A stretch of DNA of 64,000 nt from Chryseobacterium gleum (lineage in GTDB: Bacteria; Bacteroidota; Bacteroidia; Flavobacteriales_F; PHOS-HE28): the NCBI GenBank assembly GCA_945872795.1, contig CAMCAZ010000005.1, positions 1 to 64,000 of the forward strand. The letters run 5' to 3'. Below, piece by piece: positions 15,489 through 23,906 of the stretch; the first letter of the stretch is position 1, and each line of letters begins with the position of its first letter. A program made the translations under genes and the position numbers. The notes under the pieces are model-generated. The model had not been told where the DNA came from and made no database searches. It saw nothing but the letters and a program-made list of their open reading frames with translations.

Positions 15489-17891
15489 ATGACCATCCGT
15501 ATCCTCGCCCCCCTCGTCCTGGCCTTTTTGCTGCCATCCGCTGCATTCGCTCAGGCCCAGATGAATGGACGAGTGACGGATGCGCGCACACGGGAGCCAC
15601 TTCCCTTTGTGAACGTGGCCTTGGAAGGCACCACCCAGGGGGCGACCACCGATATCGAAGGCCGTTTCTCCATCACGGATGTGAAGCCTGGGCTCTACAA
15701 TGTGCAGGTCTCCTCCGTGGGCTATCAGCGTAGGGTCATCCTGGAGGTGCAGGTGGGAACGGCCCGCGCGGTGGAACTGGACATCACCCTTGAACCCACC
15801 GCCACTGAGCTGAAGGAGGTCGAGATCACGCGCAAGCCTTTCCAGCGTACACAGGAAAGTCCCCTTTCCGTAAGGACCATCGGCTCGGCGGAGATCATGC
15901 GTAACCCCGGTGGTAACCGCGACATCAGCAAGGTGATCCGCGCGCTTCCCGGAGTGGCCAGCACGGCCAGCTTCCGCAATGACATCATCATCCGCGGCGG
16001 TGCGCCGAATGAGAACCGCTTCTATCTGGACGGCGTCGAGGTGCCCACCATCAATCACTTCAGCACCCAGGGGTCCAGCGGTGGTCCTGTGGGAATGATC
16101 AACGTCAACTTCATCCGCGAAGTGGACGTGATCACCGGCGCGTTCCCGGCTGCACGCGGCAACACGCTCAGTTCGGTCTTTGAGTTCAAGCAACCCGATG
16201 GCAATACCGAGAAGGCCACCTACACCTTCATGATGGGCAGCAGCGATATCGGCTTCACCTTCGATGGACCCACTGGTCCCCGTTCATCCACCATCATCTC
16301 CGTTCGCCGGTCCTACCTGCAGTTCCTCTTTCAAGCACTGAAGTTGCCCTTCCTGCCCATCTACAACGATGCGCAGTTCAAGCATCGCATCCAATTGGGA
16401 AAGAACAGCCGTCTTACGTTGATCGGCCTCGGTGCCTTTGATAATGTGGACCTCAATGCTGCGGCGAACGATGGGGTGACCGATCAGGAGACCTTCGATC
16501 GCAATCGCTACATCCTGGGCAATCTCCCGGAAAACAACCAATGGAACTACACCCTGGGCGCCCGTTACGACCACTTTGTGACCAAGGGCTTCCACACGGT
16601 GGTGGTGAGCCGCAGCCACCTGTTCAACGAGGCCAGCAAGTACCGCAACAATGATGACACCGATCCCTCGGCATTGCTCCTGAACTATGGCAGCACAGAG
16701 GAGGAGAACAAGGTGCGCTACGAAGCGGTGATGAACTATGGACCATGGCGCTTTGTGGGTGGTGCGGGCTACGAACACGCCCGGTACGGCACGGACACCT
16801 ATACCCAGCGCGTGATCAATGGGCAGCCCGTGGTGATCGACTATGAGAGCTCCCTGTCCATGGATAAGTTCGGCGGCTTCGCACAGTTGAGCCGCGCCTT
16901 TGGCAAGTTGTCCACCTCCTTCGGCCTCCGGACCGACTGGAACTCATTGGGCGGCACGATGAGCGATCCATTGGAACAGCTCTCCCCCCGTCTGTCATTG
17001 TCCTATGCGGTCAGCGATGCAGTGAACATCAACGCGAACGTGGGCCGCTATTATCAGCTGCCTCCCTACACGGTCCTCGGTTTCCGCAATGGCGGAGGAA
17101 GCCTGCTCAATCTGGACAATGGCATCCGGTACATCCAAGCGGACCATGTGGTGGCCGGGGTTGAGTACTTCACCAAGAACAATGGCAAGATCTCCGTGGA
17201 GGGTTTCCACAAGTGGTACGACCGCTATCCCTTGCTGGTGGACAAAGGCATCAGTCTGGCTAATCTCGGGGGGGATTTTGGGGTGATCGGCAATGAACTC
17301 GCCGCCCCCCTGTCCCAAGGCCGGTCCTACGGGATCGAGCTCCTTCTCCAGCAGAAGCTCTACAAAGGCTTTTACGGCATCCTGTCCTACACCTTCGTGA
17401 AGAGCGAGTTCACCAATGCCGATGGCGGTTTTGCGCCCAGCAGCTGGGACTACGGCCACATCCTCAACCTGACGGGCGGCAAGCGCCTGCCGAAGGACTG
17501 GGAGGTGGGTTTGAATTGGCGCCTGCAGGGCGGTGGCCCATTCACACCCTACGATGTGCCCACATCAGCGCTCATTCCCGTGTGGGATGCCACCCAGCAA
17601 GGGGTCCTCGACTATGATCTGATCAATACCGAGCGCCTTCGGATCTTTACACAGCTGAATGCACGGGTGGACAAGCGCTACTACTTCAAGACCTGGACGC
17701 TGAATGTCTACTTCGATGTGGAGAACGTGCTGGCCAATGAGCTCCCCGGTGCTCCGTTCATCGATGTGGTGCGCGATGCGGCCGGCCAGCCGCTGGTTGA
17801 CCCCAGCGATCCCACCCGTTATGTGGTGAAGTCGGTACCCAATGATGGCACCACGGTGATCCCCAGCATCGGGGTCATGGTCGAGTTCTGA
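15489..17891 (+). CDS. TonB-dependent outer-membrane receptor with carboxypeptidase-regulatory-like domain
   Basis: An 800-residue outer-membrane protein. A signal peptide ends at about residue 21 (AFAQAQ). A carboxypeptidase-D-regulatory-like domain follows (MNGRVTDARTREPLPFVNV...), then a plug domain (SVRTIGSAEIMRNPGG, IIRGGAPNENRFYLDGVEVPTINHF) and a C-terminal beta-barrel ending in an aromatic residue (GVMVEF). The ATG at 15489 is the first giving a signal peptide. The substrate cannot be read from the sequence. It is divergent from the carotenoid operon and could be energised by the TonB/ExbBD proteins 2-4 kb away. It lacks a SusD partner. Confidence 0.92.
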   Translation: MTIRILAPLVLAFLLPSAAFAQAQMNGRVTDARTREPLPFVNVALEGTTQGATTDIEGRFSITDVKPGLYNVQVSSVGYQRRVILEVQVGTARAVELDITLEPTATELKEVEITRKPFQRTQESPLSVRTIGSAEIMRNPGGNRDISKVIRALPGVASTASFRNDIIIRGGAPNENRFYLDGVEVPTINHFSTQGSSGGPVGMINVNFIREVDVITGAFPAARGNTLSSVFEFKQPDGNTEKATYTFMMGSSDIGFTFDGPTGPRSSTIISVRRSYLQFLFQALKLPFLPIYNDAQFKHRIQLGKNSRLTLIGLGAFDNVDLNAAANDGVTDQETFDRNRYILGNLPENNQWNYTLGARYDHFVTKGFHTVVVSRSHLFNEASKYRNNDDTDPSALLLNYGSTEEENKVRYEAVMNYGPWRFVGGAGYEHARYGTDTYTQRVINGQPVVIDYESSLSMDKFGGFAQLSRAFGKLSTSFGLRTDWNSLGGTMSDPLEQLSPRLSLSYAVSDAVNINANVGRYYQLPPYTVLGFRNGGGSLLNLDNGIRYIQADHVVAGVEYFTKNNGKISVEGFHKWYDRYPLLVDKGISLANLGGDFGVIGNELAAPLSQGRSYGIELLLQQKLYKGFYGILSYTFVKSEFTNADGGFAPSSWDYGHILNLTGGKRLPKDWEVGLNWRLQGGGPFTPYDVPTSALIPVWDATQQGVLDYDLINTERLRIFTQLNARVDKRYYFKTWTLNVYFDVENVLANELPGAPFIDVVRDAAGQPLVDPSDPTRYVVKSVPNDGTTVIPSIGVMVEF

Positions 17892-17912
17892 GCGGAATAT
17901 CCCGGGAACTTC

Positions 17913-17920
17913 TATATTTG
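17913..17920 (+). promoter_or_regulatory. -7 promoter element of the tRNA cluster
   Basis: TATATTTG matches TAnnTTTG perfectly. It lies 22 bp after the receptor stop and 58 bp before the tRNA-like sequence. Confidence 0.55.
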
Positions 17921-17977
17921 CCGCCCCTTAGGAGGATCAGCTTACGAGTCCCTCCGTAGTTCTTTGAAGGTTTAGTT

Positions 17978-18040
17978 GGAGGCATTGCTCAGCTGGTCCA
18001 GAGCATCCCGCTAAGGAGCGGGAGGGTCGCTGGTCCGGTT
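17978..18040 (+). pseudogene. Degenerate tRNA-Val-like sequence
   Basis: The 5' half closely matches the intact tRNA-Val 83 bp downstream: the same acceptor strand GGAGGCA, the same D arm (GCTCAGCTGG) and the same GGGTCGCTGG at the start of the T arm. The anticodon arm is different (CCCGC/GCGGG around TAAGGA), the T loop is wrong and there is no 3' acceptor strand, so it cannot fold as a working tRNA. It is probably a truncated duplicate within the tRNA transcription unit. Confidence 0.6.
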
Positions 18041-18060
18041 CGTTCTTTGGATAAGTACAT

Positions 18061-18138
18061 GGAGGCATAGCTCAGCTGGTTTAGAGCATCTGCCTTACAA
18101 GCAGAGGGTCGCTGGTTCGAATCCGGCTGCCTCCACCA
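18061..18138 (+). tRNA. tRNA-Val (anticodon TAC)
   Basis: Complete cloverleaf: acceptor GGAGGCA pairs with TGCCTCC, the D arm is GCTC/GAGC, the anticodon stem TCTGC/GCAGA holds loop CTTACAA with anticodon TAC, and the T arm has TTCGAAT. The 3' CCA is encoded (18136-18138). Confidence 0.96.
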
Positions 18139-18145
18139 TTGCCCC

Positions 18146-18220
18146 GGGATGTTAGCTCAGCTGGTTTAGAGCGCATGCTTCACACGCATGAGGTCACTGG
18201 TTCGAATCCAGTACGTCCCA
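18146..18220 (+). tRNA. tRNA-Val (anticodon CAC)
   Basis: Complete cloverleaf: acceptor GGGATGT pairs with ACGTCCC (one G-T pair), D arm GCTC/GAGC, anticodon stem CATGC/GCATG with loop TTCACAC and anticodon CAC, T arm ACTGG/CCAGT around TTCGAAT. CCA is not encoded (the sequence continues CAA). It lies 7 bp after the previous tRNA. Confidence 0.94.
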
Positions 18221-18221
18221 C

Positions 18222-18249
18222 AAAAGCCCTGCAACTGCGGGGCTTTTTT
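18222..18249 (+). terminator. Intrinsic terminator of the tRNA cluster
   Basis: Stem AAAAGCCC/GGGCTTTT with a short loop followed by a T run, starting 2 bp after the last tRNA. The symmetric A/T flanks may also serve folC, which is convergent and ends at 18261. Confidence 0.8.
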
Positions 18250-18260
18250 GTTTTCGGTCC

Positions 18261-19478
18261 TCACACCACCTCCGCCACCACGAACACACTGCCGGTGACC
18301 AGCACCAGATCATTGTGGGCGGCTGTGGCCCGGGCCTTGGCGTAGGCCTCGCGCACCGAGCCATGGGTGCTGCCGACCAGCCCGTGGCCTTTGGCCTGTT
18401 GTTGCAGGAGCCCGGCATCGAGACCCCGTGGGATGTCCGCCTTGCAGAAGTAGTAGGTGGCCTGCTTGGGCAGTTCGGCCAGGACCATGGCCAGGTCCTT
18501 GTCGTTCACCATGCCCAGTACGATGTGCAGCGCTTCATAGGGCGTGCTTTCCAGCAGGGCCCGTGCGGCACGCACCCCATCCACATTATGCGCCACGTCG
18601 GCGATGGTCAGCGGTGGTTCGGCCAGCACCTGCCAGCGACCCATCAGTCCGGTGTTCTCCACCACGTTCCGAAAGCCGGCGGCAATATGGGCCTCCCCGA
18701 TGTTCCAACCCCGCTGCTGAAGTTCCCGGATGGCGGCCAAAGCGGTGCGGGCATTGCGTTGCTGATGCGGTCCCGCCAGGGCGCTGGGGTGGGGGAGCGT
18801 CGCCAGCTGGTCCACGAAGGTGACGGCACTTTGGCGCTCCAGTGCGCATTGGCGGAATACCTCCGCCACGGCACCTTCGGCCTCCCCGATCACCACCGGT
18901 ACGCCGGGCTTCATGATGCCTGCCTTTTCCCCCGCGATGGCCTCCAGCGTGTTCCCCAGGAACTGCATGTGGTCCCAGCCAATGTTGGTGATCACGCTCA
19001 CTTCGGGCGTCACCACGTTGGTGCTGTCCAAGCGCCCGCCCATGCCGGTCTCGATCACGGCGATGTCCAGCCCGGCCTCCCGGAACCACCAGAGCGTGAA
19101 GGCGACACCCCATTCGAAGAAGGAGGCCTGGATAGGCTCAAAGGCCTCGCGATAGCGCTCCACGAAGTCCACCACGACCTGTTCAGGGACCACTTCGCCG
19201 TTGATCCGGAACCGCTCGCGGAAGTCCTTCAGATGGGGCGAGGTGTGCAGGCCCACCGTGTAGCCGGCCTCCTGCAGTACGCTGGCGATCAAGTGGCTGG
19301 TGCTGCCCTTGCCATTGGTGCCCGCCACATGCACACAGCGCAGTCCCAGCTCCGGATGGTCCAGGAGCTCCATCAGCGCGTGTGTGTTGCTCAGGTCAGC
19401 CTTGTACGCCGCCTGACCGATGCGCTGGAACATGGGAAGCTGTGCGTAGAGGTACGCCAGCGTCTCCGTGTAGGTCAT
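18261..19478 (-). CDS. folC: Bifunctional folylpolyglutamate synthase / dihydrofolate synthase
   Basis: A 405-residue Mur-ligase-fold enzyme adding glutamate to dihydropteroate and folates. It shows the P-loop HVAGTNGKGSTSH, the ETGMGGRLDSTN stretch and the metal-binding His in NIGWDHMQFLG. Its start overlaps the tonB-like gene stop by 4 bp. The pairing with a TonB-like gene is not a recognised functional link and may be just operon packing. Confidence 0.93.
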   Translation of the reverse strand: MTYTETLAYLYAQLPMFQRIGQAAYKADLSNTHALMELLDHPELGLRCVHVAGTNGKGSTSHLIASVLQEAGYTVGLHTSPHLKDFRERFRINGEVVPEQVVVDFVERYREAFEPIQASFFEWGVAFTLWWFREAGLDIAVIETGMGGRLDSTNVVTPEVSVITNIGWDHMQFLGNTLEAIAGEKAGIMKPGVPVVIGEAEGAVAEVFRQCALERQSAVTFVDQLATLPHPSALAGPHQQRNARTALAAIRELQQRGWNIGEAHIAAGFRNVVENTGLMGRWQVLAEPPLTIADVAHNVDGVRAARALLESTPYEALHIVLGMVNDKDLAMVLAELPKQATYYFCKADIPRGLDAGLLQQQAKGHGLVGSTHGSVREAYAKARATAAHNDLVLVTGSVFVVAEVV

Positions 19479-20212
19479 TCGAGGATGAAGACGAAGGTCA
19501 TTTCACCCTTCTGCTCGGCGGCCCCATCGGGCTTGGCGCTGAAGGTGCACTGCAATGCGGCCTTCTTGGCCAGGTTGAACAGCACCTGGCTCGTGGTGGT
19601 GCTGCGGTCCAGGTTGAAGGCCACCCGGGTGACCTTCCCTGTACGGTCCACGAAGATGTCCAGGGCCACTTTGCCACCCTCGGTGGGTTTTTCAGAAATG
19701 CTCGGTCCACGCATCAGGCCGCGGCCCGCGAGTTTGCCTTCGAAGCCTTTCCCGTGGAAATTCCCCACACCACCCTCTCCGGGTTTTTCCCCCGGAGGGC
19801 CACCGCCGGGAGGCCCGGTCGTGGGGTTGGTGCTGGGGTTCGTGGACGGATTGAAGAGCGCGTTGGGGTTGGGTTTGGGCGGCTTCGGCTCGGCAGGCTT
19901 TGGCGTGGGTTTCACCGGCTTGGTGACCTCCACTTCGCTGTTGTCATCCGTGGCCACCTCCTCCGGGGTCTCCGGGGCGGTCACTGGTGTGGCGGTTTCC
20001 TGGGGCGAGCCAGGCGTAGGGTCAGGACTGCCACCGGTCAGTCCACCTGCATCCTCAAAGGCCAGCTCAATGCCCATTTCCTCAGGCAAGGGGTTGGGCT
20101 GCGAAAGACCGAAGAACAGGAACAGCAGGACCAACAACACGTGCAACACAACGGTGCTGATGATGCCCGTGCGGCGATCGTTCTGCTGCTGTTGGATGCT
20201 GATGGTGCTCAT
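19475..20212 (-). CDS. TonB-like energy transducer
   Basis: A 245-residue protein with one N-terminal membrane helix (about residues 16-37), a long Pro/Thr/Lys-rich periplasmic linker (about 45-155, including KPTPKPAEPKPPKPNPN) and a C-terminal domain with the TonB-like pattern VALDIFVDRTGKVTRVAFN. The C-terminal aromatic YP motif of classical TonB is not seen. It follows exbB and exbD and probably completes the proton-motive-force complex, either for TonB-dependent receptors or for a Tol-like role. Confidence 0.82.
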   Translation of the reverse strand: MSTISIQQQQNDRRTGIISTVVLHVLLVLLFLFFGLSQPNPLPEEMGIELAFEDAGGLTGGSPDPTPGSPQETATPVTAPETPEEVATDDNSEVEVTKPVKPTPKPAEPKPPKPNPNALFNPSTNPSTNPTTGPPGGGPPGEKPGEGGVGNFHGKGFEGKLAGRGLMRGPSISEKPTEGGKVALDIFVDRTGKVTRVAFNLDRSTTTSQVLFNLAKKAALQCTFSAKPDGAAEQKGEMTFVFILE

Positions 20213-20313
20213 GTGCGCTGCTTATCCGTTTCCTGTACCGTGTCACCCTCGTGGGCCGCTGGTGCGGCGGTACACAGGCTGGTGCTTGTGTGCGGGCGGA
20301 TCATGATCCACCC

Positions 20314-20709
20314 CTACTCGGGTTTGGTGGCCAGGATGATCTTCCACTTGTTGCGTTTGGCGATGTCCAGCACGCTCACCGTCAGTCCCGTGGGAACGCT
20401 CTGGTCCACGTGCATCACGATGGATTGGTCGGCCGGGTGTTTGCTCATCTCGTCCTTCAGTACACCTTCCAGGTCCGCAGGTTCGATCATGGCGTTGTTC
20501 ACGCTGAAATGCTCCTCCGCGTCGATCCGGACGGCCACCTTGGGCTTTTCCTTGGTCTTGTTGGCGCTCTTCGGAAGATCCACCGGCAGGGCGTAAGGGC
20601 TCACCAACGTGCTCACGATCACGAAGAAGATGAGCAATAGGAACACAAGGTCCGTCATGGAGCTCATGTTGAAACCGGCGTCGACCTTATGAGTGCTTCG
20701 CAGTCCCAT
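20314..20709 (-). CDS. exbD: Biopolymer transport protein ExbD/TolR family
   Basis: A 131-residue protein with a short cytoplasmic start, one membrane helix (about residues 18-40) carrying the conserved Asp in MTDLVFLLLIFFVI, and a periplasmic domain. The adjacent exbB ends 6 bp before it. The motif and the neighbour make the family certain; ExbD versus TolR is not resolved. Confidence 0.92.
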   Translation of the reverse strand: MGLRSTHKVDAGFNMSSMTDLVFLLLIFFVIVSTLVSPYALPVDLPKSANKTKEKPKVAVRIDAEEHFSVNNAMIEPADLEGVLKDEMSKHPADQSIVMHVDQSVPTGLTVSVLDIAKRNKWKIILATKPE

Positions 20710-20715
20710 GATGCC

Positions 20716-21429
20716 TTATTTGGCGGGTGAATCCAATACGTCCATGAAGGCGATGGTGGTGGCCTCCATGTTCTGGATCACCTTGGTGACCCGTGCCACC
20801 AGGGTGTTGTAGGCTACGTAGGCGATGATACCGACGACCAGACCAGCTACCGTGGTGACCATGGCCTGCATGATGCCACCGCTCAGCGCTGAGATCTCCA
20901 CGCCGGCGCCGCTGATCTTCATGGTGTGGAAGGTGATGATCATCCCGATCACCGTTCCGAGAAAGCCCAGCATGGGTGCGGCGCCCGCGATGGTCGCCAA
21001 CACACTGAGGCCTTTTTCCAGCTGGTAGATCTCCAGCTTTCCCGCGTTCTCGATGCTCACCTCGATATCCTTCAAGGGCTTGCCGATGCGGCTGATGCCC
21101 TTGTCCAGCATCCGAGAAATGGGCGAGGTGCTCTGCGCACAAAGGTTGCGTGCGCTGTCGATCTTGCCCTCGTGGATGTAGTCCTTGATCTTGCTCATGA
21201 AGTCCTTGTCCTCCTTCAGTGCACGGCGGATGGCCAGGCTCCGCTCGATGATGATGTAGAAGGCCATGATCGACATGATGCCCATGGGCCCCATGATGTA
21301 CCAGCCACCATCCACGATGAGCTGCCAGATGGAGATGGTCTCGATCACGGGTTCGACCGGTGTTTCGGCCTGTTGTGCCAGGACCTCGCGGGCGGTCTGT
21401 TCGATCTGGGTGAGGAGCGGGAAGTGCAT
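20716..21429 (-). CDS. exbB: MotA/TolQ/ExbB-family proton channel
   Basis: A 237-residue protein with three helices: near residues 35-55 (GPMGIMSIMAFYIIIERSLAI), and two in the conserved C-terminal block (LSVLATIAGAAPMLGFLGTVIGMI and GLVVGIIAYVAYNTLVARV). It forms the stator channel with ExbD. It lies 49 bp downstream of the dehydrogenase gene in the same direction. Confidence 0.93.
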   Translation of the reverse strand: MHFPLLTQIEQTAREVLAQQAETPVEPVIETISIWQLIVDGGWYIMGPMGIMSIMAFYIIIERSLAIRRALKEDKDFMSKIKDYIHEGKIDSARNLCAQSTSPISRMLDKGISRIGKPLKDIEVSIENAGKLEIYQLEKGLSVLATIAGAAPMLGFLGTVIGMIITFHTMKISGAGVEISALSGGIMQAMVTTVAGLVVGIIAYVAYNTLVARVTKVIQNMEATTIAFMDVLDSPAK

Positions 21430-21478
21430 CGGATGGTTCGGGTTGGAATGGAACGCGATCAGCGCCCGTTGAAGTATG

Positions 21479-22702
21479 TCAGTTCAGTTTGGCCAGGGCG
21501 ATCTCGAAACCGGTGCGGGTCAGGAACGTACGTCCGCCGTGGCGGGCATGCGTCTGTTCCAGCGCGGTGCCGATGGTATGGCTCACGTCCGCGAAAATGG
21601 CTTTGTCACCGAGGTCATTGCCGGGCTGCATGCAGTACGCAAAGACCCGGGCCATGCCGCAGTTGGCGATGAAGTCGGGTATCACGCTCACCTTGCCATC
21701 GGCCTGCTCCGCAATGGGACCGTAGAAGATCTGCGGGTCGGCGAAGGGTACGTTGGCACCGCTGCTGATCACCTCCAGGCCGGCGGCCACCATGCGGTCC
21801 ACCTGTTCCATGGTCACCAGGCGACTGGCGGCGCAGGGCAGGAACACTTCGGCGCCCAGATCCCAGATGCGGGCGTTCACCTCCTCGAAGGGCAGCATGT
21901 CCTGCATCCGAAGCTGATTGCCCGTCTTGTCCATGAACAGCGTGCGCACCTGGTCGGCGCTCAGGCCTTCAGGCAGCAGCATGCCACCCACCCGGTCGAT
22001 GATGCCCACGATACGTGCACCTTCCTTCGCCAGGTAATAACCCGCCGCTGCGGCGACGTTGCCCCAGCCTTGAATGATCACGCGCTTGCCTTTCAGGTCC
22101 CCGCCGTACACACGGTAATAGTGGCGCACGCTTTCCGCTACGCCCCAGCCGGTGATCATGTCGCTTACCGTGTATTTGCCGGGAACCGGCACATAAGCGA
22201 CATCGTCCACGATCTTGCTCACGCCCTCTCTCAGTTGGGCTATGGCCTGTAGTTTCACGTCATCCTGCGTACCGATGTGGCCGTTCACCACACCTTCCTG
22301 GGGGTGGCGTAGTCCGTAGCGTTCGGTGATGGGGATGACGTCGTGTACTTCGTCCACGTTCATGTCCCCGCCTGTGCCGTAGTAGGTCTTCAGCAGGGGC
22401 ATCACGGCCTTGTACCAGCGGTCCAAGACCTCGTTCTTGCGCGGGTCGGCGGGGTCGAAGTCGATTCCGCTCTTGGCACCGCCGATCGCCGGTCCGCACA
22501 CGCTGAACTTCACCTCCATGGTCTTGGCGAGGCTCTCCACCTCTCGCTTGTCAAGGCCCTTGCGCATGCGTGTTCCACCGCCGGCCGCTCCACCACGCAG
22601 ACTGTTGATCACCACCCAGCCCTTCGCGCCGGTGGGGGCGTCGTTCCATTCAAAGACGATCTCGGGGTTACGCTCTTCAAAGCGGCGCAGGGCATCACGC
22701 AT
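21479..22702 (-). CDS. Glu/Leu/Phe/Val family amino acid dehydrogenase (probably glutamate dehydrogenase)
   Basis: A 407-residue NAD(P)-dependent oxidative deaminase. Family motifs are GGAAGGGTRMRKG, FSVCGPAIGGAKSGIDFDP with the catalytic Lys region, GTGGDMNVDE, and the Rossmann GWGNVAAAAGYYLAKEGA. Substrate choice among Glu, Leu, Phe and Val cannot be fixed by reading. The ATG at 22702 is preferred over the preceding in-frame GTG. A TACCTTCG promoter-like element (22727-22734) lies upstream. Confidence 0.9.
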   Translation of the reverse strand: MRDALRRFEERNPEIVFEWNDAPTGAKGWVVINSLRGGAAGGGTRMRKGLDKREVESLAKTMEVKFSVCGPAIGGAKSGIDFDPADPRKNEVLDRWYKAVMPLLKTYYGTGGDMNVDEVHDVIPITERYGLRHPQEGVVNGHIGTQDDVKLQAIAQLREGVSKIVDDVAYVPVPGKYTVSDMITGWGVAESVRHYYRVYGGDLKGKRVIIQGWGNVAAAAGYYLAKEGARIVGIIDRVGGMLLPEGLSADQVRTLFMDKTGNQLRMQDMLPFEEVNARIWDLGAEVFLPCAASRLVTMEQVDRMVAAGLEVISSGANVPFADPQIFYGPIAEQADGKVSVIPDFIANCGMARVFAYCMQPGNDLGDKAIFADVSHTIGTALEQTHARHGGRTFLTRTGFEIALAKLN

Positions 22703-22726
22703 CACAGGTTCCGGTTGCAGGTGGGG

Positions 22727-22734
22727 CGAAGGTA
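22727..22734 (-). promoter_or_regulatory. Candidate -7 element of the amino acid dehydrogenase gene
   Basis: TACCTTCG on the minus strand, a TAnnTTCG variant of the -7 element, 24 bp before the ATG. Confidence 0.35.
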
Positions 22735-22773
22735 ACCGGTGCGTTCAGCTGACCTCCCCAGGAGTTCATGGTG

Positions 22774-22796
22774 ATTAACACCGGCCCGCTGTTAAT
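22774..22796. promoter_or_regulatory. Inverted repeat overlapping the anmK stop codon
   Basis: ATTAACA and TGTTAAT form a perfect 7-bp inverted repeat with a 9-bp GC-rich spacer. There is no T run, so it looks more like an operator or processing hairpin than a terminator. Confidence 0.35.
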
Positions 22797-23859
22797 TGAT
22801 GAAGTATACCGCACCTCCAACGCTGTTCCGACCAGCCCCGGTCACGCTGGCCAGCGTATTGACCTCTTCCCGCATCCGCAGTACGCCCAGCAACGCGAAG
22901 ACCAGGGCCTCCTTGAAGTCCACGGTCCGGACATCAGTGACCTCGATGCGGATGGTGGTCAGGCTTCGGAGGCGTTCCAGCAGGAACGTGTTATGGGCCC
23001 CGCCACCGGTCACCAGGACCGGTCCATCGGCAAGGGCCAGTGCTGTGGCCACTTGCTGTGCGATGTGCTCCACCACGGTGGCCAGCCGGTCCGGCAGGCT
23101 ATCTCCTTGTCCCGCGATCAGCGGCTTCAGCCACGCCTCGAACCACTCGCGCCCCAACGATCGGGGTGGCTGTTGGTGGTGGAAGGGGAGGGTGTTCAGC
23201 GCATCCAGCAGTTCCGGGATGATCCTGCCCGTGCGTGCCATTGCGCCACCCTTATCGTAGGGTAGGTCTGCCTCGTTCGCCAGGAAATTCAAGGCCTGGT
23301 TGCCGATGCAGACATCGTAACCGGTCACGTGGCTATCACCGTGCAGCGCGATATTGCAGATGCCGCCGATGTTCAGGAAACCCTTGTGCTGGGGGAATAG
23401 AAGCCGTTCGCCCAAGGGGACCAGTGGGGCACCCTGGCCACCGAGGGCCACGTCCATGGTGCGGAAGTCGCAGACCGTGGTGGTGCCTGTGAGGGCCGCG
23501 ACGCGGGCGCCACAGCCGACCTGCAGGGTCAGCCCTTCCTCCGGCTTATGGAAGAGGGTATGTCCGTGGGATGCGATCAGGTCCACGCTCCTTCCGTTCA
23601 ACAGGTCCCGGCAGGCCTGTCCGATGCGGTCGCCGAGGTCGCGATGCAGCCGTGCCAGGTCCAGCGCGCTGCCCTCCATGGCGTGCAACAGCCTCTCCTG
23701 AAAGGCCTGGTCGTAGGGAACCGTGCGGGCCTCCCGGATGCTGAAGCTCCAGTCGCCCACGTCATGGACCAGTTCGCACCACGCCAGATCAAGCCCGTCG
23801 AGGGAGCTTCCGCTCATCACGCCGATGACCTGGTACCGATCCGCTCCGGGCGCTTCCAT
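22792..23859 (-). CDS. anmK: Anhydro-N-acetylmuramic acid kinase
   Basis: A 355-residue ASKHA-fold kinase that phosphorylates and opens 1,6-anhydro-MurNAc for cell wall recycling. Motifs: YQVIGVMSGSSLDGLDLAWC at the start, ASHGHTLFHKP, CDFRTMDVALGGQGAPLVP and VLVTGGGAHNTFL. Length fits the family. A TAACTTCG element (23864-23871) ends 4 bp before its ATG, implying a very short leader. Confidence 0.94.
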   Translation of the reverse strand: MEAPGADRYQVIGVMSGSSLDGLDLAWCELVHDVGDWSFSIREARTVPYDQAFQERLLHAMEGSALDLARLHRDLGDRIGQACRDLLNGRSVDLIASHGHTLFHKPEEGLTLQVGCGARVAALTGTTTVCDFRTMDVALGGQGAPLVPLGERLLFPQHKGFLNIGGICNIALHGDSHVTGYDVCIGNQALNFLANEADLPYDKGGAMARTGRIIPELLDALNTLPFHHQQPPRSLGREWFEAWLKPLIAGQGDSLPDRLATVVEHIAQQVATALALADGPVLVTGGGAHNTFLLERLRSLTTIRIEVTDVRTVDFKEALVFALLGVLRMREEVNTLASVTGAGRNSVGGAVYFIN

Positions 23860-23863
23860 GACG

Positions 23864-23871
23864 CGAAGTTA
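23864..23871 (-). promoter_or_regulatory. Candidate -7 element of anmK
   Basis: TAACTTCG on the minus strand, only 4 bp upstream of the ATG at 23859, back to back with the promoter of the divergent acyl-CoA dehydrogenase gene. Confidence 0.4.
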
Positions 23872-23876
23872 CCCCC

Positions 23877-23884
23877 TACTTTTG
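23877..23884 (+). promoter_or_regulatory. -7 element of the acyl-CoA dehydrogenase gene
   Basis: TACTTTTG matches TAnnTTTG perfectly, 22 bp upstream of the ATG at 23907. Confidence 0.55.
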
Positions 23885-23906
23885 CGCTCCCTTGAACAGA
23901 ATTCCC

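Noticed and set aside
18315..20306. 663-codon open frame on the plus strand opposite folC and the tonB-like gene
   Set aside because: It is a mirror frame of two well-supported minus-strand genes in GC-rich DNA. Its product is low-complexity (His/Gly/Arg/Val-rich) with no domain.
20298..20309. 12-bp perfect palindrome GGATCATGATCC just downstream of exbD
   Set aside because: It is short, single and without a promoter context, so chance is a sufficient explanation.
20213..20313. Possible small gene between exbD and the tonB-like gene
   Set aside because: No frame of useful length with a start codon. It reads as a plain intergenic spacer.
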